Assembly (NCBI RefSeq): GCF_014490665.1
Contig: NZ_CP061038.1
Coordinates: 620,001-684,000, forward strand
Direction of reading: 5' to 3'
Origin: Sphingomonas alpina
GTDB taxonomy: Bacteria > Pseudomonadota > Alphaproteobacteria > Sphingomonadales > Sphingomonadaceae
DNA: 64,000 bases
Below the pieces are notes generated by a model. The model did no database searches. It was not told the origin of the DNA and worked only from the letters and a program-made list of their open reading frames with translations. This document shows, piece by piece, positions 46,336 through 54,984 of this stretch (position 1 is the first letter of the stretch; every line of letters begins with the position of its first letter). Both the position numbers and the translations under genes were made by a program.

Positions 46336-47349
46336 GTGGCTGATCCAACCGTATCGGCCGGCTATACGGACAATCTGATGCAGTTCGCGGTGTCGAGGGG
46401 AGCCGACCGGCAGCAGCTTTGCGGACTGTCCGGGATCGATCCCGGCGACCTGTCCGATCCGGACAATCGTGTGCCGCTCGCGCGCTATATCGCGCTGATG
46501 CAGGCCGCCAAGCAATTGTGCAATGCGCCGGCATTGGCGCTCGACCTGGGGGCGGAGAAGGACTTCAAGGAAATCTCCGTCGTCGGCCTGATCTGCTACG
46601 CCGCACCGACCATGGGTGAGGCCTTTGCCGAACTGAGCCGCTACGCGCGCCTCGCGGCCGAGGTCGATCTGACCGGCGGCGGCAAGCGGTTCGAGCTGAG
46701 CTGGATCGATGGCGAGTTATGGATGGTGGATCGGCGCACCGACCCGAACAGCTTTCCGGAAATGACTGAATCCACCTGGTCGCGGTTCATCTGCGAAACC
46801 GCTCGCCATTTTCCCGACGCGCCCTTCGCCAAGGAGGTCCATGTCACGCATCCCGCACCCGACTATCGCGCAGATTATGATCGCGTGCTGAAGGCTCCGG
46901 TGACCTTCGACAGCGACCGCAACGCGATCATGATCGATCCGTCCTGGTTGTCGATCGAACTGCATCAGCCCAATCGCTACGTGTTCGGCGTGCTCAGCGA
47001 GCATGCCGACAAATTGCTCAAGGATCTCGAGACGACGCGGACGATGCGCGGGCGGGTCGAAAGCCTGCTGATCCCGATACTGCACCTGGGCGATGTCGGC
47101 ATGGACGATATCGCGAAGCAAATCGGGCTCAGCCGCCAGTCGCTGTATCGCCGGCTGAAGGAAGAAGAGGTCAGCTATGAAGCGCTGGTCGACGATCTGC
47201 GCCATCGCATGGCGCTGCACTATCTGCGCGGCCGAAAGACCTCGGTGAACGAGACGGCCTATCTGGTCGGCTTTTCCGATCCGAGCTCCTTCTCACGCGC
47301 GTTCAAGCGCTGGACCGGATTGAGCCCGCGCGGCTGGGTGTCCGCCTGA
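46336..47349 (+). CDS. AraC family transcriptional regulator (Arabinose_bd-type)
   Basis: 337-residue regulator: N-terminal sensory domain (residues 10-200) of the type found in AraC/OruR-like regulators, starting SAGYTDNLMQFAVSRGADRQQLC, and C-terminal double helix-turn-helix with DDIAKQIGLSRQSLYRRLKEEEVSYEALVDDLR and VNETAYLVGFSDPSSFSRAFKRWTG in pattern. Start GTG 46336. Divergent from the DUF2306 gene, 114 bp apart, so it could regulate that gene. Inducer unknown. Confidence 0.92.
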   Translation: MADPTVSAGYTDNLMQFAVSRGADRQQLCGLSGIDPGDLSDPDNRVPLARYIALMQAAKQLCNAPALALDLGAEKDFKEISVVGLICYAAPTMGEAFAELSRYARLAAEVDLTGGGKRFELSWIDGELWMVDRRTDPNSFPEMTESTWSRFICETARHFPDAPFAKEVHVTHPAPDYRADYDRVLKAPVTFDSDRNAIMIDPSWLSIELHQPNRYVFGVLSEHADKLLKDLETTRTMRGRVESLLIPILHLGDVGMDDIAKQIGLSRQSLYRRLKEEEVSYEALVDDLRHRMALHYLRGRKTSVNETAYLVGFSDPSSFSRAFKRWTGLSPRGWVSA

Positions 47350-47420
47350 CCGTCGCCGTCGGCGATGGCTCCGCGTCGTCAGCCGCTGTATAAGTGCATC
47401 ACCTCCAGCGGAGACCGAGC

Positions 47421-47801
47421 ATGACGTTCCAGCAATCCGGTGCGCCAGTCACCTATCTCAATGTCAGCGACCGTGAGCGCGCGCTGGGTTTTTATCGCGA
47501 TACGCTCGGGCTGACGCTGCGCAGCTCGGATGATTTCGGCGATTTCATCGATTTCGGCGGGGGATTGCTGCGCATGACCGCAATGCCGGATCACAAGGCG
47601 CATCCTCATCCCGTGCTGGGCTGGAATGTCGAGGACATCGGCGCGGCAGTCGTGGCGCTGCGGGACAGGGGCATTACGTTCAGCATCTTCGAGGGGTTCG
47701 GCCAGGACGCGCTCGGCATCTGGACCTCCCCCGACGGCAAGGCCAAGATCGCCTTTTTCGCCGATCCTGACGGCAATGTCCTGACTCTGTCCGAGGCGTG
47801 A
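47421..47801 (+). CDS. VOC family protein (glyoxalase/bleomycin resistance fold)
   Basis: 126-residue vicinal-oxygen-chelate fold protein: APVTYLNVSDRERALGFYRDTLGL, WNVEDIGAAVVALRDRGI, and FFADPDGNVLTLSE. Whether it binds metal is unclear since the first metal His is replaced (TYLNV). Function cannot be assigned. It is convergent with mtnA, 7 bp apart. Confidence 0.9.
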   Translation: MTFQQSGAPVTYLNVSDRERALGFYRDTLGLTLRSSDDFGDFIDFGGGLLRMTAMPDHKAHPHPVLGWNVEDIGAAVVALRDRGITFSIFEGFGQDALGIWTSPDGKAKIAFFADPDGNVLTLSEA

Positions 47802-47808
47802 GCCGTCC

Positions 47809-48840
47809 CTAGACCTTCTCGACCAGCCCGCGCTCGGTCAGATAGCCCGTCACCAGCCGCGCGGGCGTGACGTCGAAGGCCGGATTGGCGGCGGTCGATG
47901 CCGTCACCCGGATGCGCCCGCCTTCGCCGGAAACATGTGTCACCTCGTCGCCCGAGCGCTCCTCGATCGGCACATCGGCGCCGGTCGCAGTGTCGGCATC
48001 GAAGGTCGTGTAGGGCAGGGCGACATAGAAGGGCACGCCATTGTCCTTCGCCGCCAGCGCCTTCAGATAGGTGCCGATCTTGTTGCAGACATCGCCGTTC
48101 GCGGTCACCCGGTCGGTGCCGACGATCACGGCGTCGACCTGACCCGTCATCATCAGATGCCCGCCGGCATTGTCGGTGATCACCGTGTGCGGCACGCCGT
48201 GCCCGGCCAGCTCGAACGCGGTGAGCAGCGCGCCCTGGTTGCGCGGGCGCGTCTCATCGACCCACACATGCACCGGAATGCCGGCATCATGCGCGAGATA
48301 CATCGGCGCGGTGGCAGTGCCGTAATCGACCGTCGCGAGCCAGCCGGCGTTGCAATGCGTCAGGATATTGAGCGGGCGGTCCGGGTGCCGCGCATGAAGC
48401 TCGCGGAACAGCTCGAGGCCATGCGCGCCGATCGCGCGGTTCAGCTCGACATCTTCGTCGCAGATCGCATCGGCGCGGGCAAAGGCGGGGGCAGCCCGCT
48501 CGGCGGCGGGCAGGGGGCGCACTGTCTCGACCAGCTTGTCGAGTGCCCAGCGCAGGTTGACCGCGGTCGGGCGCGAAGCGAGCAGGAAGCGATAGGCGCG
48601 GTCGAGTGCCTCATCCGATCCATCCTCGGCCAGCGCCATCGCCAAGCCATAGGCAGCGGTCGCGCCGATCAGCGGCGCACCGCGCGTCCACATCTCGCGG
48701 ATCGCGCGCTCGGCATCCGCAGCGCTGCGCAGTTCGACCCAGCTGATCGCCCAGGGCAGATCGCGCTGATCCATGATCCGCGCGCCGCGGCCATCGGCGG
48801 TGCGGGTGATCGAGCGCTGGTGCGTACCCTGCAGCTTCAT
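47809..48840 (-). CDS. mtnA: Methylthioribose-1-phosphate isomerase
   Basis: Isomerises methylthioribose-1-phosphate to methylthioribulose-1-phosphate, second step of salvage after MtnP. 343 residues; landmarks TRGAPLIGATAAYGLAMAL near residue 53, THCNAGWLAT (catalytic Cys), DETRPRNQGALLTAFEL and DNAGGHLM (catalytic Asp). The ATG overlaps the mtnC stop, so the mtn genes are coupled in the order mtnB-mtnD-mtnC-mtnA. Confidence 0.96.
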   Translation of the reverse strand: MKLQGTHQRSITRTADGRGARIMDQRDLPWAISWVELRSAADAERAIREMWTRGAPLIGATAAYGLAMALAEDGSDEALDRAYRFLLASRPTAVNLRWALDKLVETVRPLPAAERAAPAFARADAICDEDVELNRAIGAHGLELFRELHARHPDRPLNILTHCNAGWLATVDYGTATAPMYLAHDAGIPVHVWVDETRPRNQGALLTAFELAGHGVPHTVITDNAGGHLMMTGQVDAVIVGTDRVTANGDVCNKIGTYLKALAAKDNGVPFYVALPYTTFDADTATGADVPIEERSGDEVTHVSGEGGRIRVTASTAANPAFDVTPARLVTGYLTERGLVEKV

Positions 48841-49469
48841 GCGCTCATCTCATCGAATGTCGCGATATCGCCCGCGCCGCCTGTGCGGTCGATCAGCAGC
48901 GCTTCCATCCCGGCGGCGCGCGCGGCGCTGATCTCTTCGGGCGTATCGGACAGGAACAGGATATCGCCCGGTGCTTCGCCGATCGCCGCGGCAATCGCGG
49001 CATAGGAAGCCGCTTCGCGCTTGGGCCCGGTCGTCGTATCGAAATAACCCGAGAAGAGCGGCGTCAGGTCGCCCATATCGCTGTGACCGAAGAGCAATTT
49101 CTGCGCCGCGATCGATCCTGACGAAAACACGAATAGCTTCACGCCGGCCTCATGCCAGCGACGCAGTGCCGCGGCCGCCTCGGGATAGACATGGCCGGTG
49201 AAGCCGCCCGCCCGATAGCCATCGGCCCAGATCATCCCCTGCAGGGCCTTGAGCGGCGTTGCCTTGCGGTCCTCGTCGATCCAGCGGATCAGCGTCGTGA
49301 CCGGATCGCCCGGCTCGGTCGCCTCGACCTCGGCAAGGATCGGCGCGGCCTTGACCGGATGCGCCGCGACCCAGTCGGCCAGCCGTGCCCGGGCATAAGG
49401 GAACAGGACATCGGCGACGAAGGCGATGCTCGACGTCGTACCCTCGATATCAGTGAGGATTGCCTTCAT
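48837..49469 (-). CDS. mtnC: Enolase-phosphatase E1
   Basis: Bifunctional HAD enzyme that enolises and dephosphorylates diketo-methylthiopentyl phosphate to acireductone. HAD motif I TDIEGTTSSIAFV, motif II VFSSGSIAAQKLLFGH and motif IV FLSDTPEEISAA fit the family; 210 residues. ATG 49469 is used; longer frames (ATG 49490 and above) would overlap mtnD. Overlaps mtnA at the 3' end. Confidence 0.95.
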   Translation of the reverse strand: MKAILTDIEGTTSSIAFVADVLFPYARARLADWVAAHPVKAAPILAEVEATEPGDPVTTLIRWIDEDRKATPLKALQGMIWADGYRAGGFTGHVYPEAAAALRRWHEAGVKLFVFSSGSIAAQKLLFGHSDMGDLTPLFSGYFDTTTGPKREAASYAAIAAAIGEAPGDILFLSDTPEEISAARAAGMEALLIDRTGGAGDIATFDEMSA

Positions 49470-49470
49470 G

Positions 49471-50013
49471 TCAGGCGGTGACGGGCTCATGGCGCGGAAA
49501 CCGCCCGGCGATGTCGCTGCCGGTGAAGCGTGCGATCCAGCCATCGGGATTCACGAACAGCCGGATCGCGGTGAAGCGGGGCGCCGGCCCCATGTCGAAC
49601 CAGTGACGCATTCCGGCGGGCACCGAGATCAGGTCGCCTTTGGTGCACAGCATGTTGAACACCCGGCTGCCCTCATGCAGCGTGAACAGCCCTTCGCCCT
49701 CGACGAAGAAGCGCACCTCATCCTCGTCATGGGTATGTTCGGCCAGGAACTTGCCGCGCAGCACCGCGCGATCGGGATGGTCGGGCGCCAGCGCCACCAC
49801 GTCGACCGACTGATATCCGGCTTCCGCCTTCAGCGCTTCGATTTCGGGCGCATAGACCTGCAGGATGGTATCTGTGGTCACTCCGTCACGCGTCGGCCAG
49901 CGTTCGAAGCGCACGCCGATCGTTTCCAGCGTTGCAGCGATCGTCGCCAGGTCGCTGGTATCGATCAGCGCGGCGGTGCCGTCGCTTTCGTGGAAGATCT
50001 GCAACCGGCTCAT
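49471..50013 (-). CDS. mtnD: Acireductone dioxygenase
   Basis: Cupin metalloenzyme turning acireductone into the ketoacid precursor of methionine (iron form) plus formate. The metal ligands are readable: His93, His95, Glu99 in EHTHDEDEV and His137 in GMRHWFD. 180 residues. The ATG at 50013 overlaps the mtnB stop. Gene order and coupling place it in the mtn operon. Confidence 0.95.
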   Translation of the reverse strand: MSRLQIFHESDGTAALIDTSDLATIAATLETIGVRFERWPTRDGVTTDTILQVYAPEIEALKAEAGYQSVDVVALAPDHPDRAVLRGKFLAEHTHDEDEVRFFVEGEGLFTLHEGSRVFNMLCTKGDLISVPAGMRHWFDMGPAPRFTAIRLFVNPDGWIARFTGSDIAGRFPRHEPVTA

Positions 50014-50642
50014 GCTGCACTCCCGTTCCTGAACCCGATCTCGGCCAGTTCCGCCGCGATCATCCATTCGACCGCCTCGATCACGCGCTCGGCCTCGGCC
50101 AGATCCTTGCCCCAGCCGTAAAGGCCATGGGCACGGATCAGATAGGCCGGTGCGCTGCCGGGTTTAACGAGCAAGGATGACATCTTTGCGTCGATCACCG
50201 CCATGTCCTGGCTGTTGTCGACAATCGGCAGGATGACGCGCGTTTCGTGCGTCGTATTGCCCGGCAAGGCCTTGAGCATTTCATGGCCCTGCAAGGTCCA
50301 GCCGGTCAGGTCGGGAAAGGCCCGGGTCAGGCCGACCGCGTTGGATGAATGGCTGTGCAGGACCGCGCCGACATCGGGAAAATCGCGATACAAAGCGAGA
50401 TGCAACGCGGTTTCGGCCGACGGCTTCTTGCCATCGAGCGATGCGCCCGAGACATCGACGCGCATTACATCATCCTCGGTGAGTCGGCCCTTGTGCCGTC
50501 CCGATACCGTGACCGCGAAGCTGCCATCGTCGAGCCGGACCGAATAATTGCCCGATGTCGCCGGTGCCCAGCCCTTGCCGTCCAGCCATCGCCCGACCGC
50601 GACGATGCCGCTGCGGGCCTCGGCAAAGCTGCTGGCGGCCAT
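50010..50642 (-). CDS. mtnB: Methylthioribulose-1-phosphate dehydratase
   Basis: Class II aldolase-type zinc enzyme that dehydrates methylthioribulose-1-phosphate. ATSGNYSVR (residues 28-36), VLHSHSSNAVG with zinc His96 and His98, and a later HGLYGWG for the third His. 210 residues. First gene of the mtnBDCA operon; no recognised regulatory element in the short gap to tRNA-Gly. Confidence 0.95.
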   Translation of the reverse strand: MAASSFAEARSGIVAVGRWLDGKGWAPATSGNYSVRLDDGSFAVTVSGRHKGRLTEDDVMRVDVSGASLDGKKPSAETALHLALYRDFPDVGAVLHSHSSNAVGLTRAFPDLTGWTLQGHEMLKALPGNTTHETRVILPIVDNSQDMAVIDAKMSSLLVKPGSAPAYLIRAHGLYGWGKDLAEAERVIEAVEWMIAAELAEIGFRNGSAA

Positions 50643-50668
50643 CGCATCGATCCTCAGGTAAGGGAGGG

Positions 50669-50742
50669 TGGAGCGGGTAGCGGGAATCGAACCCGCGTAT
50701 TCAGCTTGGAAGGCTGCTGCACTACCATTGTGCTATACCCGC
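50669..50742 (-). tRNA. tRNA-Gly (TCC)
   Basis: 74 nt on the minus strand including encoded CCA. Acceptor GCGGGTA pairs with TACCCGC, anticodon loop CTTCCAA gives anticodon TCC, and the T-arm GCGGGTTCGATTCCCGC is standard. Lies 27 bp upstream of mtnB. Confidence 0.97.
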
Positions 50743-50873
50743 ATGCGCCAGCGTCCGTCCTGTCCGGATCGATCCGCCAACATGGTTCCGCCGTGCGGAT
50801 AGCGTGGGGCGAAAGCCCGCGCAAGTCACGCCGCGCAGACTTCGGTCAAGCGGACGCTTGGCAAGCGAGCGGG

Positions 50874-51407
50874 ATGGTGCTTTGGACGCAGCTGATGGCG
50901 GAACCTCAACCGAGCGGCCTGGTCCAGGTCTTTATGGAAAGCCGCGAGCGGTTGCTGCGGTTCCTGGCTGCGCGCGGTGCCGGCGAGGCGGCGGAAGATC
51001 TGCTGCAGGAATTATGGGAGCGGGTATCCGCCGCCCCGACCCAGCCGGTCGCGACACCTTTGGGCTATCTCTATCGTGCCGCGGAAAATCTGATGCGCGA
51101 CCGGTATCGCGCCGATAGCAGCCGGTCGCGGCGCGAACAGGATTATGTCGACGCGACCGACGCCGTTACCGCGGACCCCGGTATCGAGCGCGTCCTTCTG
51201 GCGCGGGAACGGCTGCGCGCGGTGGAAGCGGCGCTTTCCGCGCTCGGGCCGCGCACGGAGCGGGTGTTTCGCCTGTACCGTCTGGACGGTGTGGGCCAGG
51301 CGATGATCGCACGCGATCTCGGAGTCAGCCTCAGTACCGTGGAGAAGGATCTGCAGCGGGCGTATCGCGCGCTCGGCGCGCTTCGGGAGAGCGACGATGC
51401 GGAATAG
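50874..51407 (+). CDS. ECF sigma factor, FecI-like
   Basis: 178-residue extracytoplasmic-function sigma factor. Region 2 FLAARGAGEAAEDLLQELWERV with YLYRAAENLMRDRYR, and region 4 LSALGPRTERVFRLYRLDGVGQAMIARDLGVSLSTVEKDLQRA in pattern. Followed by a FecR-like regulator and a TonB receptor with an STN domain, so it is the cytoplasmic end of a surface-signalling system. Starts at 50874 or 50895; neither has a strong ribosome site. The long open frame upstream is non-coding. Confidence 0.92.
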   Translation: MVLWTQLMAEPQPSGLVQVFMESRERLLRFLAARGAGEAAEDLLQELWERVSAAPTQPVATPLGYLYRAAENLMRDRYRADSSRSRREQDYVDATDAVTADPGIERVLLARERLRAVEAALSALGPRTERVFRLYRLDGVGQAMIARDLGVSLSTVEKDLQRAYRALGALRESDDAE

Positions 51408-51434
51408 CATGATCGGTTTCGTCTTGTCAGAGAC

Positions 51435-52391
51435 ATGCACATGAACCCGCCTTTCTCCGGCTCGATTCGCGATCAGGCGCAGCTATGGGCAATTCGCCTG
51501 GGCGATGACGCGTTCGACGATTGGGATGGTTTCACCGCATGGCTGGAAGAGAATCCCGTCCATAGCGCCGCCTACGATATGGCGGTCGCGCACGACGCAG
51601 CGATCGTCGAGACATTACGAGCGGCGCCGCGCCCGATCATGCCAGTGGTGCAGCCGGTTCCGTCACGCGTGTCGCGGCGGGCCTGGGTGGGTGGCGCAAT
51701 GGCCGCGGCCGTCGCTGGGCTGGTCGGTTTTGCGACCCTGCGCGACACGGCTTCGCCCTATGTCGTGGAAACCGGTCCCGGCGTGCACCGTACAGTTACT
51801 CTCGCCGATGGCAGCAGCATCATGCTGAATGGCGGAACGCGATTGGTGCTCGACCATACCGCGCCGCGCCGCGCGACGCTGGAACGTGGCGAGGCTCTGT
51901 TCACCGTGCGTCATGACGACCGCGACCCGTTCGAACTCAAGGTCGGCGGTACGAAGCTGGTCGATGTCGGAACAGTCTTCAATGTCGTGCGCGACGCCAG
52001 TGCGACACGGCTTTCGGTCAGCGAGGGCGCCGTGGTTTACGCGCCCGATACGGATGCTGTCAGACTCGATGCGGGACAAGCGCTGATCGCTGCTGATGGC
52101 GCTCGGCCGATCAGGACGCAGGTCGAGACGACCAGCGTGGGCGCATGGCGCAGCGGACAGTTGGTCTATAGCAATGCGCTGCTCACGACGGTTGCCGCGG
52201 ACCTGTCGCGCAACCTTGGCAAGCCGGTCGACACGATCGCCGATGTCGGAGGGGTGCGTTTCACCGGAATTATCAACCTCGACACCAAGGCGGCCGATCC
52301 GATCGCGCCGATCGCGCCATTGCTTGGCGTCCGGGCCCAGCGTAATGCGCTGGGCTGGACTCTGACCCGGCCGGACCGTGCACCCCGCTAG
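51435..52391 (+). CDS. FecR family anti-sigma/regulator
   Basis: 318-residue inner-membrane protein: N-terminal DUF4880 (WAIRLGDDAFDDWDGFTAWLEENPVHSAAYD), one membrane helix around residues 85-103 (WVGGAMAAAVAGLVGFATL), then a periplasmic FecR domain (VETGPGVHRTVTLADGSSIMLNGGTRL, GEALFTVRHD) and a C-terminal domain that would contact the receptor's STN domain. It passes the signal to the sigma factor. The 3' end overlaps the next gene by 14 bases. Confidence 0.93.
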   Translation: MHMNPPFSGSIRDQAQLWAIRLGDDAFDDWDGFTAWLEENPVHSAAYDMAVAHDAAIVETLRAAPRPIMPVVQPVPSRVSRRAWVGGAMAAAVAGLVGFATLRDTASPYVVETGPGVHRTVTLADGSSIMLNGGTRLVLDHTAPRRATLERGEALFTVRHDDRDPFELKVGGTKLVDVGTVFNVVRDASATRLSVSEGAVVYAPDTDAVRLDAGQALIAADGARPIRTQVETTSVGAWRSGQLVYSNALLTTVAADLSRNLGKPVDTIADVGGVRFTGIINLDTKAADPIAPIAPLLGVRAQRNALGWTLTRPDRAPR

Positions 52392-54864
52392 ACCTCTTCT
52401 CGCCATCACCTGCATGATCGCCGCGACCTCGGCAGAGGCGGGGGAGCGGCATAACGTCAATATTTCCGCCATCCAGCTCGACCAGGCGATCATCCTGCTC
52501 GGCCGCCAGACCGGCGCAAGCATCGGCTTGCGTGATCGGCGCATCGCGACGCTCAAGGTACGTGCGGTCAATGGAAAGGTCGATGCTGCGCAGGCGCTCG
52601 CGAAGATGTTGCGCGATTCGGGTGCGATGGCGCGACAGGTCGCGCCGGGCGTGTTCATCATCGAAGCGGCGGCAAGGCCGGCCCTGCGGCCAAAGCTTCA
52701 ATCCCGGCCGGCACCACTGCCGGAACCGCCTGAGGCGACCCAGGATATTATCGTCACGGCTGCCAAATACGACCGGCGACTGCGCGACCTGCCTGGCATG
52801 GCGGCGGTGATCCAGGGCCGCAGTCTGTCGTTCGCCGAAAGCGCCCTGGGGTCGGATGCGATCGAGGGGCGCGTTGCGAGCGTCGCATCGACCCATCTCG
52901 GTGCCGGTCGCAACAAGCTGTTCATTCGCGGTGTGGCGGATTCGAGCTTCACCGGCCCGACCCAGTCGACCGTCGGTCAATATTGGGGCGATACGCGGAT
53001 CAACTACAGCGCGCCCGACCCGAGTCTCAGGCTCTATGACGTTCGCTCGGTCGAGGTGCTGGAAGGGCCGCAGGGAACGCTCTACGGCGCAGGGTCGCTC
53101 GGCGGAATCATTCGTATCGTCCCCGAGGCCCCGAACATGGAACTGGCCTCCGCACGAGCATGGAGCGGCCTTTCCGTCACCCAGGACGGCAAGCCTGGCG
53201 GTGATATCGGCGGGATCATCAACCTGCCGGTCAAGGGCGATACGCTGGCCCTTCGAGGGCTTGCCTATGGCGGCATCGACGGAGGCTATATCGACGATCG
53301 CCAGCGTGGGCTGAAGGATGTCAACCGGGTCGAGACGATCGGCGGACGCGCTACCCTGCGCTTCTCGCCCAGCCAGGATTGGACGATCGACCTGTCGGGC
53401 AATTATCAGCGCATTGCCGGCGATGACGCGCAATATGCCGATCGTCACGACCTCACTCGATCGAGCGCGCTCGCCCAGCCCTATCGCAATGAATATCTGC
53501 TCGGCGAACTGGTGATCGCCAAGGATCTGGGGGTGGCACGCCTGGTATCGTCGACTGGAATCGTCGACCAATATGTCGCAGAACGCTTCGATGCGACCCC
53601 GCCAGGCGAGCTGGCCAGGGCCTATGATCAGATCAGCCGGATCAGAATGGTCAGTTCCGAAACCCGCCTGTCGCACAGCGGCGCCAACGGCGATGGTTGG
53701 GTGATCGGTGTGAGCGCGCTCAGTACCATCACGCGCCAGGACAGGACCTTCGACCAGCAATTCGTGGCCATGGGCGGAGTGGGCGAGGTGGCGATTATCG
53801 ACCGTCTGCCGACCTTTCCAGTGGCGAGTCCTGCCGGCCTGGTTACCGTACCGTTTCTCACATCGGGCGTGGTCGGGGTGCGCAATCGCGTCGATGAGGC
53901 GACGCTGTACGGCGAGGCGACGGTAGCACCCCTGCCGTGGCTGTCATTGACCGGCGGCGGCCGCCTGACTCATTCGCGGCTATCGGGGCGCGCGCTCGAC
54001 CGGCCCGAAGACCTGGCGTTCCGCCTCGACCAGGAAGCGCAGGGGCAGCGCACCGAAACGCGCTTCCTGCCCTCGATAGCGGTCTCGTTGCGTCCGGCGG
54101 ACCGGGTCACCGCCTTTCTGCGGTATCAGCAAGGTTACCGTCCAGGCGGCCTGTCGGTGGGCACCAACATCGTGCAATATTACAAGGGCGATGAAGTCGA
54201 GACTGCCGAGGTCGGGCTGCGCTATATCGGTGTCGGCCGCTTTGATATCTCGCTCACCTTTGCCCACACGCGGTGGCGCGATATCCAGGCCGATCTGATC
54301 GATGAGTCGGGGTTTCCCATCACCGCCAATATCGGTGATGGCCGGATCACATCGGCCGGGATCAGCGCGCACTGGCAACCATTGCCGCGTCTCGATCTGC
54401 AGGCCGCGCTTTATCTCAACAGCTCGGAAGTCACGACGCCGACTGCGGCGCTGGTTGCGGCTTATGCCGCCGATCGCACCGAGTCGGCCCAGCCTCATGC
54501 CGCCAAACGCGCCGGGCCGTCGCTACCCAATGTCGCCGATGCGAGTGGCCTGTTCCGGGCACGCTACTCGGCGCCAGTCGGGCGCGTCGGCTATTTTACG
54601 TTTGATGCCTATGCCCGCTATGTCGGGCAGTCGCGGCTTGGCATCGGGCCGGTGCTGGGCCGTCCGCAAGGCGATACGCTGGACACGGGAATCGAGTTCA
54701 GGATCGGCGGTGAACGGCGTGGGCTGACCTTGTCGCTGACCAACCTGCTCAACGAGGAGGGCAATCGCTTCGCCCTTGGCAGCCCGTTCCTGATGAATGG
54801 GTCGAACCAGATCACGCCGCTCCGCCCGCGCAGCATTCGGATCGGGTTCGACGCCAGCTTTTAG
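52378..54864 (+). CDS. STN-domain TonB-dependent receptor (FecA-like transducer)
   Basis: 828-residue outer-membrane receptor with an N-terminal signalling (STN) domain of about 75 residues (NVNISAIQLDQAIILLGRQTGASIGLRDRR, then VAPGVFIIE), followed by a TonB box QDIIVTAAKYDR, plug with GPQGTLYGAGSLGGIIRI and a barrel ending IRIGFDASF. STN plus upstream FecI and FecR genes make a complete transducer. GTG start at 52378 overlaps fecR. The ligand is not evident; the short N-terminus before STN still looks like a signal peptide. Confidence 0.92.
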   Translation: MHPARPLLAITCMIAATSAEAGERHNVNISAIQLDQAIILLGRQTGASIGLRDRRIATLKVRAVNGKVDAAQALAKMLRDSGAMARQVAPGVFIIEAAARPALRPKLQSRPAPLPEPPEATQDIIVTAAKYDRRLRDLPGMAAVIQGRSLSFAESALGSDAIEGRVASVASTHLGAGRNKLFIRGVADSSFTGPTQSTVGQYWGDTRINYSAPDPSLRLYDVRSVEVLEGPQGTLYGAGSLGGIIRIVPEAPNMELASARAWSGLSVTQDGKPGGDIGGIINLPVKGDTLALRGLAYGGIDGGYIDDRQRGLKDVNRVETIGGRATLRFSPSQDWTIDLSGNYQRIAGDDAQYADRHDLTRSSALAQPYRNEYLLGELVIAKDLGVARLVSSTGIVDQYVAERFDATPPGELARAYDQISRIRMVSSETRLSHSGANGDGWVIGVSALSTITRQDRTFDQQFVAMGGVGEVAIIDRLPTFPVASPAGLVTVPFLTSGVVGVRNRVDEATLYGEATVAPLPWLSLTGGGRLTHSRLSGRALDRPEDLAFRLDQEAQGQRTETRFLPSIAVSLRPADRVTAFLRYQQGYRPGGLSVGTNIVQYYKGDEVETAEVGLRYIGVGRFDISLTFAHTRWRDIQADLIDESGFPITANIGDGRITSAGISAHWQPLPRLDLQAALYLNSSEVTTPTAALVAAYAADRTESAQPHAAKRAGPSLPNVADASGLFRARYSAPVGRVGYFTFDAYARYVGQSRLGIGPVLGRPQGDTLDTGIEFRIGGERRGLTLSLTNLLNEEGNRFALGSPFLMNGSNQITPLRPRSIRIGFDASF

Positions 54865-54984
54865 AAAATTTCTCTGCGGGTTTCCTCGACCGGTTCCGTC
54901 TGGATGTCGGGGAGGGGCCGCGCCCGATCAGCTCAAGGTGATGAGCGCTTCTTTCCCGAGCACATCAGTTTGCCCGAGGAACGT

